Assembly (NCBI GenBank): GCA_016783865.1
Contig: JADHVS010000016.1
Span: 1-39,797, forward strand
Length of the DNA stretch: 39,797 nucleotides
Direction: 5' to 3'
Origin: Bacteroidales bacterium
Lineage (GTDB): Bacteria > Bacteroidota > Bacteroidia > Bacteroidales > SM23-62
The position numbers were made by a program, and so were the translations under genes. This document shows positions 1-6,999 of this stretch, in pieces. Each line of letters opens with the position of its first letter. The stretch's first letter is position 1. The notes beneath the pieces are model-generated. The model ran no database searches and was not told the origin of the DNA. It saw nothing but the letters and a program-made list of their open reading frames with translations.

Positions 1-130
1 TTTGTTTGGCTTCGCCGAACTCACAGGTTTGTTTGGCTTCGCCGAACTCACAGGTTTGTTTGGCTTCGCCGAACTCACAGGTTTGTTTGGCTTCGCCGAA
101 CTCACAGGTTTGTTTGGCTTCGCCGAACTC
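1..130. repeat. 27-bp tandem repeat, at least 4.8 units, running off the left edge
   Basis: Units begin at 1, 28, 55, 82 and 109 and the four complete ones look identical; the fifth breaks off after 22 bases. There are no spacers, so this is not CRISPR. Each unit contains GTTTGGC, a TTC loop and GCCGAAC, giving a 7-bp hairpin with one G-U pair when read on the plus strand. The array lies downstream of the minus-strand prenyl synthase gene. The total copy number cannot be known because the array continues past the window edge. Confidence 0.95.
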
Positions 131-141
131 AGGAGCTCGTT

Positions 142-163
142 TCCTCGCAGCTTGCTGCGAGGA
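142..163. repeat. Perfect stem-loop, 10-bp arms, 2-base loop
   Basis: The arms TCCTCGCAGC and GCTGCGAGGA are exact reverse complements around TT. It lies 36 bases beyond the stop codon of the minus-strand prenyl synthase gene, where a terminator would be expected. No T-run follows on either strand, so it may be a rho-independent-like 3' end or a processing hairpin, or part of the neighbouring repeat structure. Confidence 0.7.
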
Positions 164-198
164 GAGTCAATAAGAGATTAAACAATTGATTATCAGGG

Positions 199-1173
199 CT
201 AATTGCTTCTGGTTACAACAAAATTTGCCAGGTTAATAAGGGCATTTTTTGATTCATTTTCGGGGAAATGGGTAATCAGGTCAAGGGCAGTTGTATGATA
301 CTCATTCATCTTTTCTACAGAAAACTTTAATCCATTGTTTTTAACCGCAAAATCAACTACCTCCTGGACTTTTTTTGAATTATTGTTATGCTTTTTAATG
401 ATTTTAATTATATGGGTTTTCTCGGATGAGGAACAGTTTTCCAGGGCATGGATTAGCGGCAGGGTGAACTTTTTTTCCTTTATATCGTTACCGGTAGGCT
501 TTCCAATAATACCTTGCTTTTGATAGTCAAAAAGATCGTCTTTGATTTGAAATGCCATGCCAATGTTTTCTCCAAAAACTTTAAGCCGCTGGATTGTTTC
601 ATCATCACATCCAACCGATTTTGCACCGCTGGCCGTACATGCGGCAATAAGCGTTGCAGTCTTTTTACGGATTATTTCGAAATATTCTTCTTTAGTGATA
701 TTTAGTTTTCTCGACTTCTGGATCTGGAGTAGCTCTCCCTCGCTCATTTCACGAACTGCTTCTGAGGTGATGCTGAGCAACTCAAATTCTTTGTTGTCAA
801 CGGCCAGGAGCAAACCCTTGGCCAGAAGATAATCACCAAGAAGTACGGCAACCTTAGATTTCCAAAGTGCATTTATTGAGAAAAAGCCCCTCCTTTCATA
901 GCTCTCATCAACAACATCATCATGGATCAGTGTAGCGGTATGAAGCAATTCAATAAGGCTGGCTGCATGAAAAGTGGAATCATTGACTTCGCCCAGCATT
1001 TTGGCAGACAGGAAAACAAACAACGGTCTGATCTGCTTTCCTTTACGTCGTAGCAGATAATTGGTAATGATGTTCAATAACGGGATATTGGATTTCATGG
1101 AAGATCTAAAATGCTTCTCGAAATCTTTCATTTCTTCCGCGACGGGCTTCCGAATATCATCCAGGCCAGGCAT
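199..1173 (-). CDS. Long-chain all-trans polyprenyl diphosphate synthase
   Basis: The enzyme extends an allylic diphosphate with isopentenyl diphosphate units; in Bacteroidota the product normally becomes the menaquinone side chain. Both aspartate-rich motifs of the trans-prenyltransferase family are intact: DDVVD at residues 85-89 and DDLFD at 212-216, which bind the magnesium-diphosphate substrates. KGKQIRP at 44-50 is the usual IPP-binding segment. The residue five before the first motif is Ala80, a small residue, as in long-chain rather than farnesyl synthases. At 324 residues it is a normal full length. The product chain length cannot be read from sequence, so no symbol is given (IspB-like). 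A TACCTTTG -7 box lies just upstream of the ATG. Confidence 0.93.
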   Translation of the reverse strand: MPGLDDIRKPVAEEMKDFEKHFRSSMKSNIPLLNIITNYLLRRKGKQIRPLFVFLSAKMLGEVNDSTFHAASLIELLHTATLIHDDVVDESYERRGFFSINALWKSKVAVLLGDYLLAKGLLLAVDNKEFELLSITSEAVREMSEGELLQIQKSRKLNITKEEYFEIIRKKTATLIAACTASGAKSVGCDDETIQRLKVFGENIGMAFQIKDDLFDYQKQGIIGKPTGNDIKEKKFTLPLIHALENCSSSEKTHIIKIIKKHNNNSKKVQEVVDFAVKNNGLKFSVEKMNEYHTTALDLITHFPENESKNALINLANFVVTRSN

Positions 1174-1191
1174 ATGGCAAAATTAGTTGAA

Positions 1192-1199
1192 CAAAGGTA
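1192..1199 (-). promoter_or_regulatory. Probable -7 box for the prenyl synthase gene
   Basis: Read on the minus strand the bases are TACCTTTG, an exact match to the Bacteroidota -7 consensus TAnnTTTG, placed 19 bases before the start codon. No good TTTG -33 element is seen at the usual distance, so the call rests on the -7 box and position. Confidence 0.4.
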
Positions 1200-1212
1200 T
1201 AAATAAAAAGTT

Positions 1213-1316
1213 GTTCCTGGTTCATCGTTTTTCGTTCCTGGTTATCCATGATTATAGATTAGAGCTAATAACTATGAATTTTATAAACGAGGAACGTTGA
1301 ACAAAGAACGATGAAC
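1213..1316. repeat. Inverted pair of degenerate heptamer arrays (GTTnnnn)
   Basis: On the plus strand, 1213-1247 reads as five consecutive 7-base units all beginning GTT (GTTCCTG, GTTCATC, GTTTTTC, GTTCCTG, GTTATCC). On the minus strand, 1316 down to 1282 reads the same way (GTTCATC, GTTCTTT, GTTCAAC, GTTCCTC, GTTTATA). The arms 1220-1237 and 1299-1316 are complementary at 16 of 18 positions, so the pair could form a large hairpin or cruciform around an AT-rich core. The element occupies most of the gap between the divergent prenyl synthase and ArsR genes. Confidence 0.75.
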
Positions 1317-1379
1317 GATTTTTCTATTTAAATATAATTCAAATTAACAACTCTCATTATTTCTATGATTATATATTTA

Positions 1380-1387
1380 TATATTTG
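1380..1387 (+). promoter_or_regulatory. Probable -7 box for the ArsR-type gene
   Basis: TATATTTG matches TAnnTTTG exactly. It ends nine bases before the first possible ATG (1397), so transcription from it would begin only a few bases before that codon. This favours either a very short leader or the second ATG at 1418, which has GGGAAG at a proper distance. The -33 region is not clear. Confidence 0.4.
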
Positions 1388-1396
1388 TATTAGTTA

Positions 1397-1717
1397 ATGA
1401 AAACTAATGGGAAGAAAATGAAATTTGACAAACTCAGTTCTGATCAGCTTGAATCAGCAGCTAATATGTTGAAAGCCATTGCACATCCAATGAGGATTGC
1501 AATTTTGAACTATTTGGAGGATGGCAGAAAGTTAACGGTTACAGAAATTCATGAGTTACTGAAAATTGAGCAATCCACTACTTCTCATCACCTGGGGATA
1601 TTGAAAGACAAAGGGGTTCTGGCCTCTCAGCGGGATGGAAAGAATACATATTATTTTCTGAAACACGATAAGCTGAGCAACATTATTGAATGCATAAGCC
1701 AATGTGCTTGTGTTTAG
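1397..1717 (+). CDS. ArsR/SmtB-type winged-helix transcriptional regulator
   Basis: A 106-residue single-domain winged-helix repressor. The segment LKAIAHPMRIAIL (about 25-37) opens the ArsR fold; the recognition helix is around QSTTSHHLGILKDKG (59-73), followed by a wing with RDGKNTYYFL (79-88). The classic ELCVCDL metal site in the DNA-binding helix is absent. Three cysteines cluster at the very end (C99, C103, C105, in CISQCACV) and could form a thiol or metal site, which is inference. The start could be ATG 1397 or ATG 1418 (M8); the latter has a purine-rich GGGAAG five bases upstream, unusual in this phylum. The target genes are unknown; its nearest neighbours are the prenyl synthase and the QueD-like gene. 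Confidence 0.85.
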   Translation: MKTNGKKMKFDKLSSDQLESAANMLKAIAHPMRIAILNYLEDGRKLTVTEIHELLKIEQSTTSHHLGILKDKGVLASQRDGKNTYYFLKHDKLSNIIECISQCACV

Positions 1718-1799
1718 TATCTCCGGTTATTATTTTCCTGTTCAATAATAAACTACCCTTCCAGAACCTGGTTGAGGTTTTATCTTACTTACCTGAGAG

Positions 1800-2249
1800 A
1801 TGGCTAGAATCAGAGTGACCAAAGAGTTCAATTTTGAAATGGCCCATGCACTATGGAATTATGATGGTCCCTGCAAGAATATTCATGGCCATTCCTATAA
1901 ATTATTTGTTACAGTAATAGGTGAGACCATTGACAATCAGGACAATACAAAGCTTGGTATGGTCATAGATTTTACCGACCTTAAAGCAATAGTTAAGAAA
2001 TATGTGGTAGATTATTTTGATCATTCTGTTGTGGTAAGTTCCCGCGCCGGCAAGCCTGAAATTAAAAGTGTTGAGCAAATGTTCGACAAATATTATGTAG
2101 TAGACTATCAGCCAACCTGTGAAAACCTGGTTACCCATATGGCTGCACTTATCCGGGACAAGCTGCCCGACCAGATAGAATTATTCAGCTTGCGCCTGGT
2201 GGAGACCGCCACTTCCTATGCTGATTGGTTTGCATCTGACAATCCCTAA
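1800..2249 (+). CDS. queD: 6-carboxytetrahydropterin synthase / 6-pyruvoyl-tetrahydropterin synthase family (QueD-like)
   Basis: Family members convert dihydroneopterin triphosphate into 6-carboxytetrahydropterin for queuosine-type deazapurines. The zinc ligands H16, H29 and H31 are visible in FEMAHAL and NIHGHSY, with the catalytic cysteine C25 in GPCKN. The Asp-His pair is in YFDHSVV, and the C-terminal glutamate in LRLVETATSYADW closes the active site. At 149 residues it is longer than E. coli QueD, mainly through an insertion around residues 80-100 (SRAGKPEIKSVEQMF). It stands alone here: no queC, queE or queF neighbour is present, so assignment to queuosine rather than another pterin pathway is by family. 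Confidence 0.88.
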   Translation: MARIRVTKEFNFEMAHALWNYDGPCKNIHGHSYKLFVTVIGETIDNQDNTKLGMVIDFTDLKAIVKKYVVDYFDHSVVVSSRAGKPEIKSVEQMFDKYYVVDYQPTCENLVTHMAALIRDKLPDQIELFSLRLVETATSYADWFASDNP

Positions 2250-2259
2250 GATTTTTTAA

Positions 2260-2322
2260 ATGAAACGAGCATGAATAAATTTAATCATTAATTCAAATAA
2301 GGAAATGATTAAATTTATCATG
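2260..2322 (+). repeat. Intergenic stem-loop element, copy 1
   Basis: The arms ATAAATTTAATCAT (2275-2288) and ATGATTAAATTTAT (2305-2318) are perfect 14-base complements around a 16-base loop. With one bulged A, CATG on each side extends the stem to 18 pairs (2270-2322). It begins with the 16-mer ATGAAACGAGCATGAA (2260-2275), which recurs exactly in the minus-strand element at 29325-29386. No T-run follows, so a simple terminator is unlikely. It lies between queD and polA. Confidence 0.7.
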
Positions 2323-2404
2323 AGAGAACGAGTGTAACGAGTGGTTGCACAAGTTCTAAATTTTTTAATTACATATTATCAAATAATTATAAAAATTTAA
2401 ACTT

Positions 2405-5179
2405 GTGAAAAAGGATAAAAAGCTATTTCTCCTGGATGCTTATGCTCTGATTTATAGGGCATATTATGCATTTATAAACCGGCAAATGTTGAATTCAAAA
2501 GGCCTGAACACATCGGCAATTTTCGGATTTACTGTTACCCTTGAGGAGATCCTGAGGAATGAAAAACCAAGCCATATTGCCGTTGTATTTGATCCCCCGT
2601 CTCCTACCTTCAGGCATGAAATGTATACAGAATACAAGGCTAACCGGGAAACCACACCTGAAGAAATAAAGCAATCGGTACCATATATTAAAAGCATAAT
2701 AGATGGTTTTAATATTCCGGTCATTGAAGTGAATGGATACGAAGCTGATGATGTAATTGGAACATTGTCAAAAATGGCTGAGAAAAAGGGTTTTGAGGTG
2801 TACATGATGACACCCGATAAGGACTATGCACAATTAGTTTCTGAGAATGTTTTCATGTATAAACCACGGAAAGGCACCAACCAACCCGAGGTTTTGGGTC
2901 CTGAACAGATTAAGGAACTGTTCCACGTGGAAAATCCGGTAAATGTTATAGATGTGATGGCCCTGTGGGGTGATACTTCAGATAATATTCCCGGAGCTCC
3001 GGGAATCGGAGAGAAGACTGCTAAGAAGTTGATCTCCGAATATGGGAATCTGGATAACCTGTTAAAGAATCTGGATGACCTGAAGGGTAAGCAGCAAGAG
3101 AATATTAAAAACAATATTGAGCAAATATATTTATCTAAAGAGCTGGTTACCATAAAGTTAGACGTGCCAGTTGAGTTTAATGAAAACAATCTGGAATTTC
3201 GTGGAATTGATAAGGAAAAGCTGAGCGCCCTTTTTGATGAATTAGAGTTTCGAACCATAAAGGATAGAATACTAACCGGATACCAGGAAGAGGTTCATCC
3301 AGGTACTGCCGATCAACCCACATTATGGGGAGACAATGGTGCTTTTTCACCCGCCGTGAAAGCATTTGGAACAATTGATACCCGCGAGCACACGTATCAT
3401 CTTTGCAAGTCTCCAAAAGACATTGATGCACTGGTAGAAAAACTTAAAAATGCCGGGGCTTTCTGCTTTGATACAGAAACAACTGATATCAATCCGTTGA
3501 AAGCAGAACTTGTAGGGATTGCCTTTTCCATAAAATCAGCCGAGGCATATTATGTTCCGGTTGATGAAAATAGAGATAAGGCAATGGAGCAACTAAAACC
3601 ACTTGTTCCAATATTTGAGGATAAGGCAATTGGTAAAATAGGCCAGAACATCAAATACGACATTCAGGTCCTGAAAAACTATAATATCGGGGTTAAAGGA
3701 CAAATTTTCGATACAATGATTGCCCATTACCTGTTGCAGCCTGATTTGAAACACAGCCTGAATGCCCTGTCTGAGAATTATCTCAATTACCGGCCGGTTT
3801 CAATCACTGACCTGATAGGGAAAAAGGGTAGCCAACAAGGCAATATGAGGCAGGTGTCAGAAGAAAAAGTATCTGATTATGCATGTGAAGATGCGGATCT
3901 GACCTGGGAATTGTTTACCTTGTTTAAGCCTCAACTGGAGCAGGAAAAATTGCTTGAACTGGCGGAAACTGTTGAGTTTCCGCTAATTCCTGTTTTGGCG
4001 GACATGGAAAGGGCAGGAATCAAATTAGATATAGAATCTTTATCAAAGTATTCCGTTGAGTTACGCGATGAGATAACAACATTGCAACAAGAAATATATA
4101 CTCTCACCGGTTATGAGTTCAATATTTCCTCTCCGAAACAGCTGGGTGAAATTTTGTTTGACAGGATGAAGATCAGTTCCGATGTAAAGAAAACAAAAAC
4201 AAATACCTGGTCCACAAGTGAAGATATATTATTGAGATTGACTAACAAGCATCCTGTTGTTCAGAAAATTTTGGATTACAGGTCGTTAACAAAATTACTT
4301 TCAACTTATGTTGAAGCACTGCCAAAATTGATTAATGAAGAAACCGGAAAGCTTCATAGCTCATTTAACCAGGCAGTAGCTGCAACAGGCCGGTTAAGTT
4401 CCAATAATCCCAACATGCAAAATATTCCCATCCGCGAAGAAAGGGGAAGGGAAATCAGAAAATCATTCATTCCCTCATCTGAAGATTATATCTTGTTTTC
4501 AGCGGATTACAGCCAGATCGAGCTCAGGCTTATGGCACACATGAGTGGTTCCCGGGATATGATAAGCGCCTTCCGTAACAATGAAGATATTCATCAGTCG
4601 ACAGCCTCAAAAATCTACAATGTCAAACCTCAGGATGTGACAAGGGAAATGAGAAGCAGTGCAAAGACAGCTAATTTTGGGATCATTTATGGTATATCAG
4701 CATTTGGTCTCTCTCAAAGGTTGAATATTGGCAGAAAGGAAGCAAAGGAGCTTATTGATGGTTATTTCGACTCCTTCCCGGGTGTAAAAGAGTATATGGA
4801 GCAAAGCATACATAATGCCCGTGAGAAAGGATATGTGGAAACCATCCTTGGAAGGAAGCGGCATTTGAAAGACATAAATTCACGCAATGCTATCGTCAGG
4901 GGATTTGCTGAACGGAACGCCATAAATGCACCCATCCAGGGTTCCGCTGCAGATATTATCAAGCTTGCAATGATAAGGATCAACAAAAAACTGATAGAAC
5001 AAAACCTGCAAAGTAAAATGATCCTGCAGGTTCATGATGAATTGGTTTTCGATGTCTATAAACCGGAACTTGAAAAAGTTAAGGAAATAGCTGAAAATGA
5101 AATGATTAATGCAATTGAGCTGGACGTTCCGCTAATTGTAGAATCAGGTAGCGGGGACAATTGGCTTGAAGCCCACTAG
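2405..5179 (+). CDS. polA: DNA polymerase I
   Basis: A full-length three-domain family A polymerase of 924 residues for Okazaki-fragment maturation and repair synthesis. The N-terminal 5'-3' exonuclease (about 1-290) begins LFLLDAYALIYRAYYAF. The 3'-5' proofreading domain (about 330-520) keeps its metal-binding residues: D356 and E358 in FDTETTD, a GQNIKYD segment, and YACEDADLTW. Polymerase motif A is SADYSQIELR with D701, motif B is REMRSSAKTANFGIIYG, and motif C is QVHDE with D878. The start codon is GTG at 2405, and no ATG gives a better N-terminus. The stop TAG at 5177-5179 overlaps the stop of the convergent S41 protease gene on the other strand. It is a single gene, with 155 bases upstream containing a stem-loop. 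Confidence 0.98.
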   Translation: MKKDKKLFLLDAYALIYRAYYAFINRQMLNSKGLNTSAIFGFTVTLEEILRNEKPSHIAVVFDPPSPTFRHEMYTEYKANRETTPEEIKQSVPYIKSIIDGFNIPVIEVNGYEADDVIGTLSKMAEKKGFEVYMMTPDKDYAQLVSENVFMYKPRKGTNQPEVLGPEQIKELFHVENPVNVIDVMALWGDTSDNIPGAPGIGEKTAKKLISEYGNLDNLLKNLDDLKGKQQENIKNNIEQIYLSKELVTIKLDVPVEFNENNLEFRGIDKEKLSALFDELEFRTIKDRILTGYQEEVHPGTADQPTLWGDNGAFSPAVKAFGTIDTREHTYHLCKSPKDIDALVEKLKNAGAFCFDTETTDINPLKAELVGIAFSIKSAEAYYVPVDENRDKAMEQLKPLVPIFEDKAIGKIGQNIKYDIQVLKNYNIGVKGQIFDTMIAHYLLQPDLKHSLNALSENYLNYRPVSITDLIGKKGSQQGNMRQVSEEKVSDYACEDADLTWELFTLFKPQLEQEKLLELAETVEFPLIPVLADMERAGIKLDIESLSKYSVELRDEITTLQQEIYTLTGYEFNISSPKQLGEILFDRMKISSDVKKTKTNTWSTSEDILLRLTNKHPVVQKILDYRSLTKLLSTYVEALPKLINEETGKLHSSFNQAVAATGRLSSNNPNMQNIPIREERGREIRKSFIPSSEDYILFSADYSQIELRLMAHMSGSRDMISAFRNNEDIHQSTASKIYNVKPQDVTREMRSSAKTANFGIIYGISAFGLSQRLNIGRKEAKELIDGYFDSFPGVKEYMEQSIHNAREKGYVETILGRKRHLKDINSRNAIVRGFAERNAINAPIQGSAADIIKLAMIRINKKLIEQNLQSKMILQVHDELVFDVYKPELEKVKEIAENEMINAIELDVPLIVESGSGDNWLEAH

Positions 5180-6870
5180 TTTGATCCGGCCAGTGCCATA
5201 ACCGGATCAACAGCAAGTGTTGTTAAATACTGATCACTGTTCTTTAGTACTTCAATGGCCTTGTCTATATCCTTGTCTCCGTCAATTGAAGACCTTATCT
5301 GTCCCCATTGATAATAATACCTCGAAACGATTTCCTGCTTTAACAATTCAGAGATCTCATCCCTGAAATTATTCAAATCTTTATCATTGTTGTGGGCAAG
5401 CTTCTCCTGGAGAGCATCAAATTCTTCCTTCGACAGGTCATAATACTTTTCTCTTTTCGCAATATTAATCAGCTCATTAAGAGAGTCCTCACTGCGTGTG
5501 GTATAGGAAAAATTCCGTGATTTGATGAAGTTTTTAAAATCATTATAGATATGATCATCGATGATAAACTGATCCAACTCTGGAATGGATTCATGCTGAA
5601 TAGAATAAATGGTCGCATAATCGAAAAGCATATTTTGAGTAAACAGTGAAACGGTAAACTGGCTGTAATCATCATTTTTAGATTGTATATCGGGGCCAAT
5701 ACCACCTCCATCATATACTTTCCTTCCATTGCTCGTGGTAAATTCAGAAATAAGTGAATCGGGAACAATCCCTACGCTGCCATCCTCATTACGGTTGGAA
5801 TAATCCAATGCCTGGATACACCGTCCGCTGGGTATATAATATTTCGCTGTGGTAAGTTTCAATTTACTGTTATAAGCCAGGTCTCGGGTGGTTTGTACCA
5901 GTCCCTTGCCGTAGGTTCGTTGTCCGATGATCACACCCCGGTCGAGGTCCTGAACAGAGCCAGCCACAATCTCGGAGGCCGAAGCAGAAATCCGGTTAAC
6001 CAGTACAGCCAGAGGCATTTCTGTATCAACCGGAGAATACCTGGTTTTATAAGTATAATCCCATTGATTCACCCTGCCTTTTGTGCTGACAATTTCCTGT
6101 CCGCTTTCTATAAAAATATTGGCAACGTCGACTGCTTCAATCAATAATCCGCCTGGATTGTTTCTTAAGTCAAGGATAACACCTGTAAGATCGTTGCTGT
6201 TTTTCAACTCAATAAATGCTTTCTTGACTTCCTTGCCTGCATCGGTTGTAAAATTGCTTAACCGGATGTAGGCGATGCCATCCTCCAGCATTCCATAATA
6301 CGGAACATTGGGAACAGTAATCTTTTCTCTTGTTATTGTTTTTTCTATCTCCCCGGGGGTTCCATATCTCTTAACGCGAATTACTAAAGGTGTGCCAGGT
6401 TTTCCCTTAAGATGTTCGCTGATTTTCGTAATGGCCAGGTTTTTCATCAATTTGCCATCGATAGAGACAATCGTATCGCCTGCAATCAATCCGTTTACAG
6501 CTGCAGGAAAATTTTTATAGGGTTCGGCGATGATAGCATATTCCCCGTTTTTTCTGATGAGTGCTCCGATTCCACCATACTCGCCGGTAGTCATGAACTT
6601 AAAATCATCCTCGTCCGATTCAGGTATATACGTGGTATAGGGGTCTGTTTCTTTCAGCATTCCATTAATGCTTGATGTTACAAGTTTTTCGGGATCTGTA
6701 TCATCCACATACCAATGATTAAGCTCCCTGAACAGGGTATAATAGATCTCCAGGTTCTTTACCAGTTTAAAATCATCGTTGGATGAAGACTGGAACAGCA
6801 AAAAACTGCCGGAAAGAACTACCAGCAGAATAGATATTGTAATGATTTTCTTTAGTTTACGTGTTTTCAT
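5176..6870 (-). CDS. S41-family C-terminal processing peptidase (CtpA/Tsp type)
   Basis: A membrane-anchored periplasmic serine protease that recognises C-terminal tails. I start it at ATG 6870 (KTRKLKKIITISILLVV), because the in-frame ATG at 6897 overlaps the -7 box and would precede the transcript; numbering below counts from 6897. A signal anchor spans about 17-36, a PDZ domain about 95-190, and the catalytic core about 200-340. The catalytic serine is S306 in SASASEI and the lysine is K331 in TYGKG, with D317 in the position of the Tsp aspartate. A C-terminal domain of about 170 residues follows. In many Bacteroidota an S41 peptidase lies beside rnpA; here the A2M, PBP1C and TonB genes lie between them. 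Confidence 0.93.
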   Translation of the reverse strand: MKTRKLKKIITISILLVVLSGSFLLFQSSSNDDFKLVKNLEIYYTLFRELNHWYVDDTDPEKLVTSSINGMLKETDPYTTYIPESDEDDFKFMTTGEYGGIGALIRKNGEYAIIAEPYKNFPAAVNGLIAGDTIVSIDGKLMKNLAITKISEHLKGKPGTPLVIRVKRYGTPGEIEKTITREKITVPNVPYYGMLEDGIAYIRLSNFTTDAGKEVKKAFIELKNSNDLTGVILDLRNNPGGLLIEAVDVANIFIESGQEIVSTKGRVNQWDYTYKTRYSPVDTEMPLAVLVNRISASASEIVAGSVQDLDRGVIIGQRTYGKGLVQTTRDLAYNSKLKLTTAKYYIPSGRCIQALDYSNRNEDGSVGIVPDSLISEFTTSNGRKVYDGGGIGPDIQSKNDDYSQFTVSLFTQNMLFDYATIYSIQHESIPELDQFIIDDHIYNDFKNFIKSRNFSYTTRSEDSLNELINIAKREKYYDLSKEEFDALQEKLAHNNDKDLNNFRDEISELLKQEIVSRYYYQWGQIRSSIDGDKDIDKAIEVLKNSDQYLTTLAVDPVMALAGSN

Positions 6871-6894
6871 AATTCGCCGATTAAATAAGAACAA

Positions 6895-6902
6895 CAAAGA
6901 TA
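6895..6902 (-). promoter_or_regulatory. Probable -7 box for the S41 peptidase gene
   Basis: On the minus strand the bases read TATCTTTG, an exact TAnnTTTG match. A TTG lies 24 bases further upstream, slightly longer than the usual spacer. The box overlaps the upstream in-frame ATG at 6897, which argues that translation begins at 6870. Confidence 0.45.
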
Positions 6903-6999
6903 ACTCTTAATACCGAGGATGAATAACAATAGCTATGCCAGTTAAGCAGATTTAACGTTTTTTTAGAATTTACAGCATGCATCTATATTTACACCCAGA

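Noticed and set aside
1..130. Possible CRISPR array
   Set aside because: The repeats are directly abutting with no unique spacers and no cas genes are present.
2260..2274. Leader micro-ORF ATG AAA CGA GCA TGA in the stem-loop element
   Set aside because: Four codons (MKRA) could arise by chance within the conserved 16-mer, and nothing shows that it is translated.
6944..6969. Terminator-like GTTAA...TTAAC followed by a T-run
   Set aside because: It is oriented for the plus strand, where no gene ends, and the 5-bp AT-rich stem is too weak.
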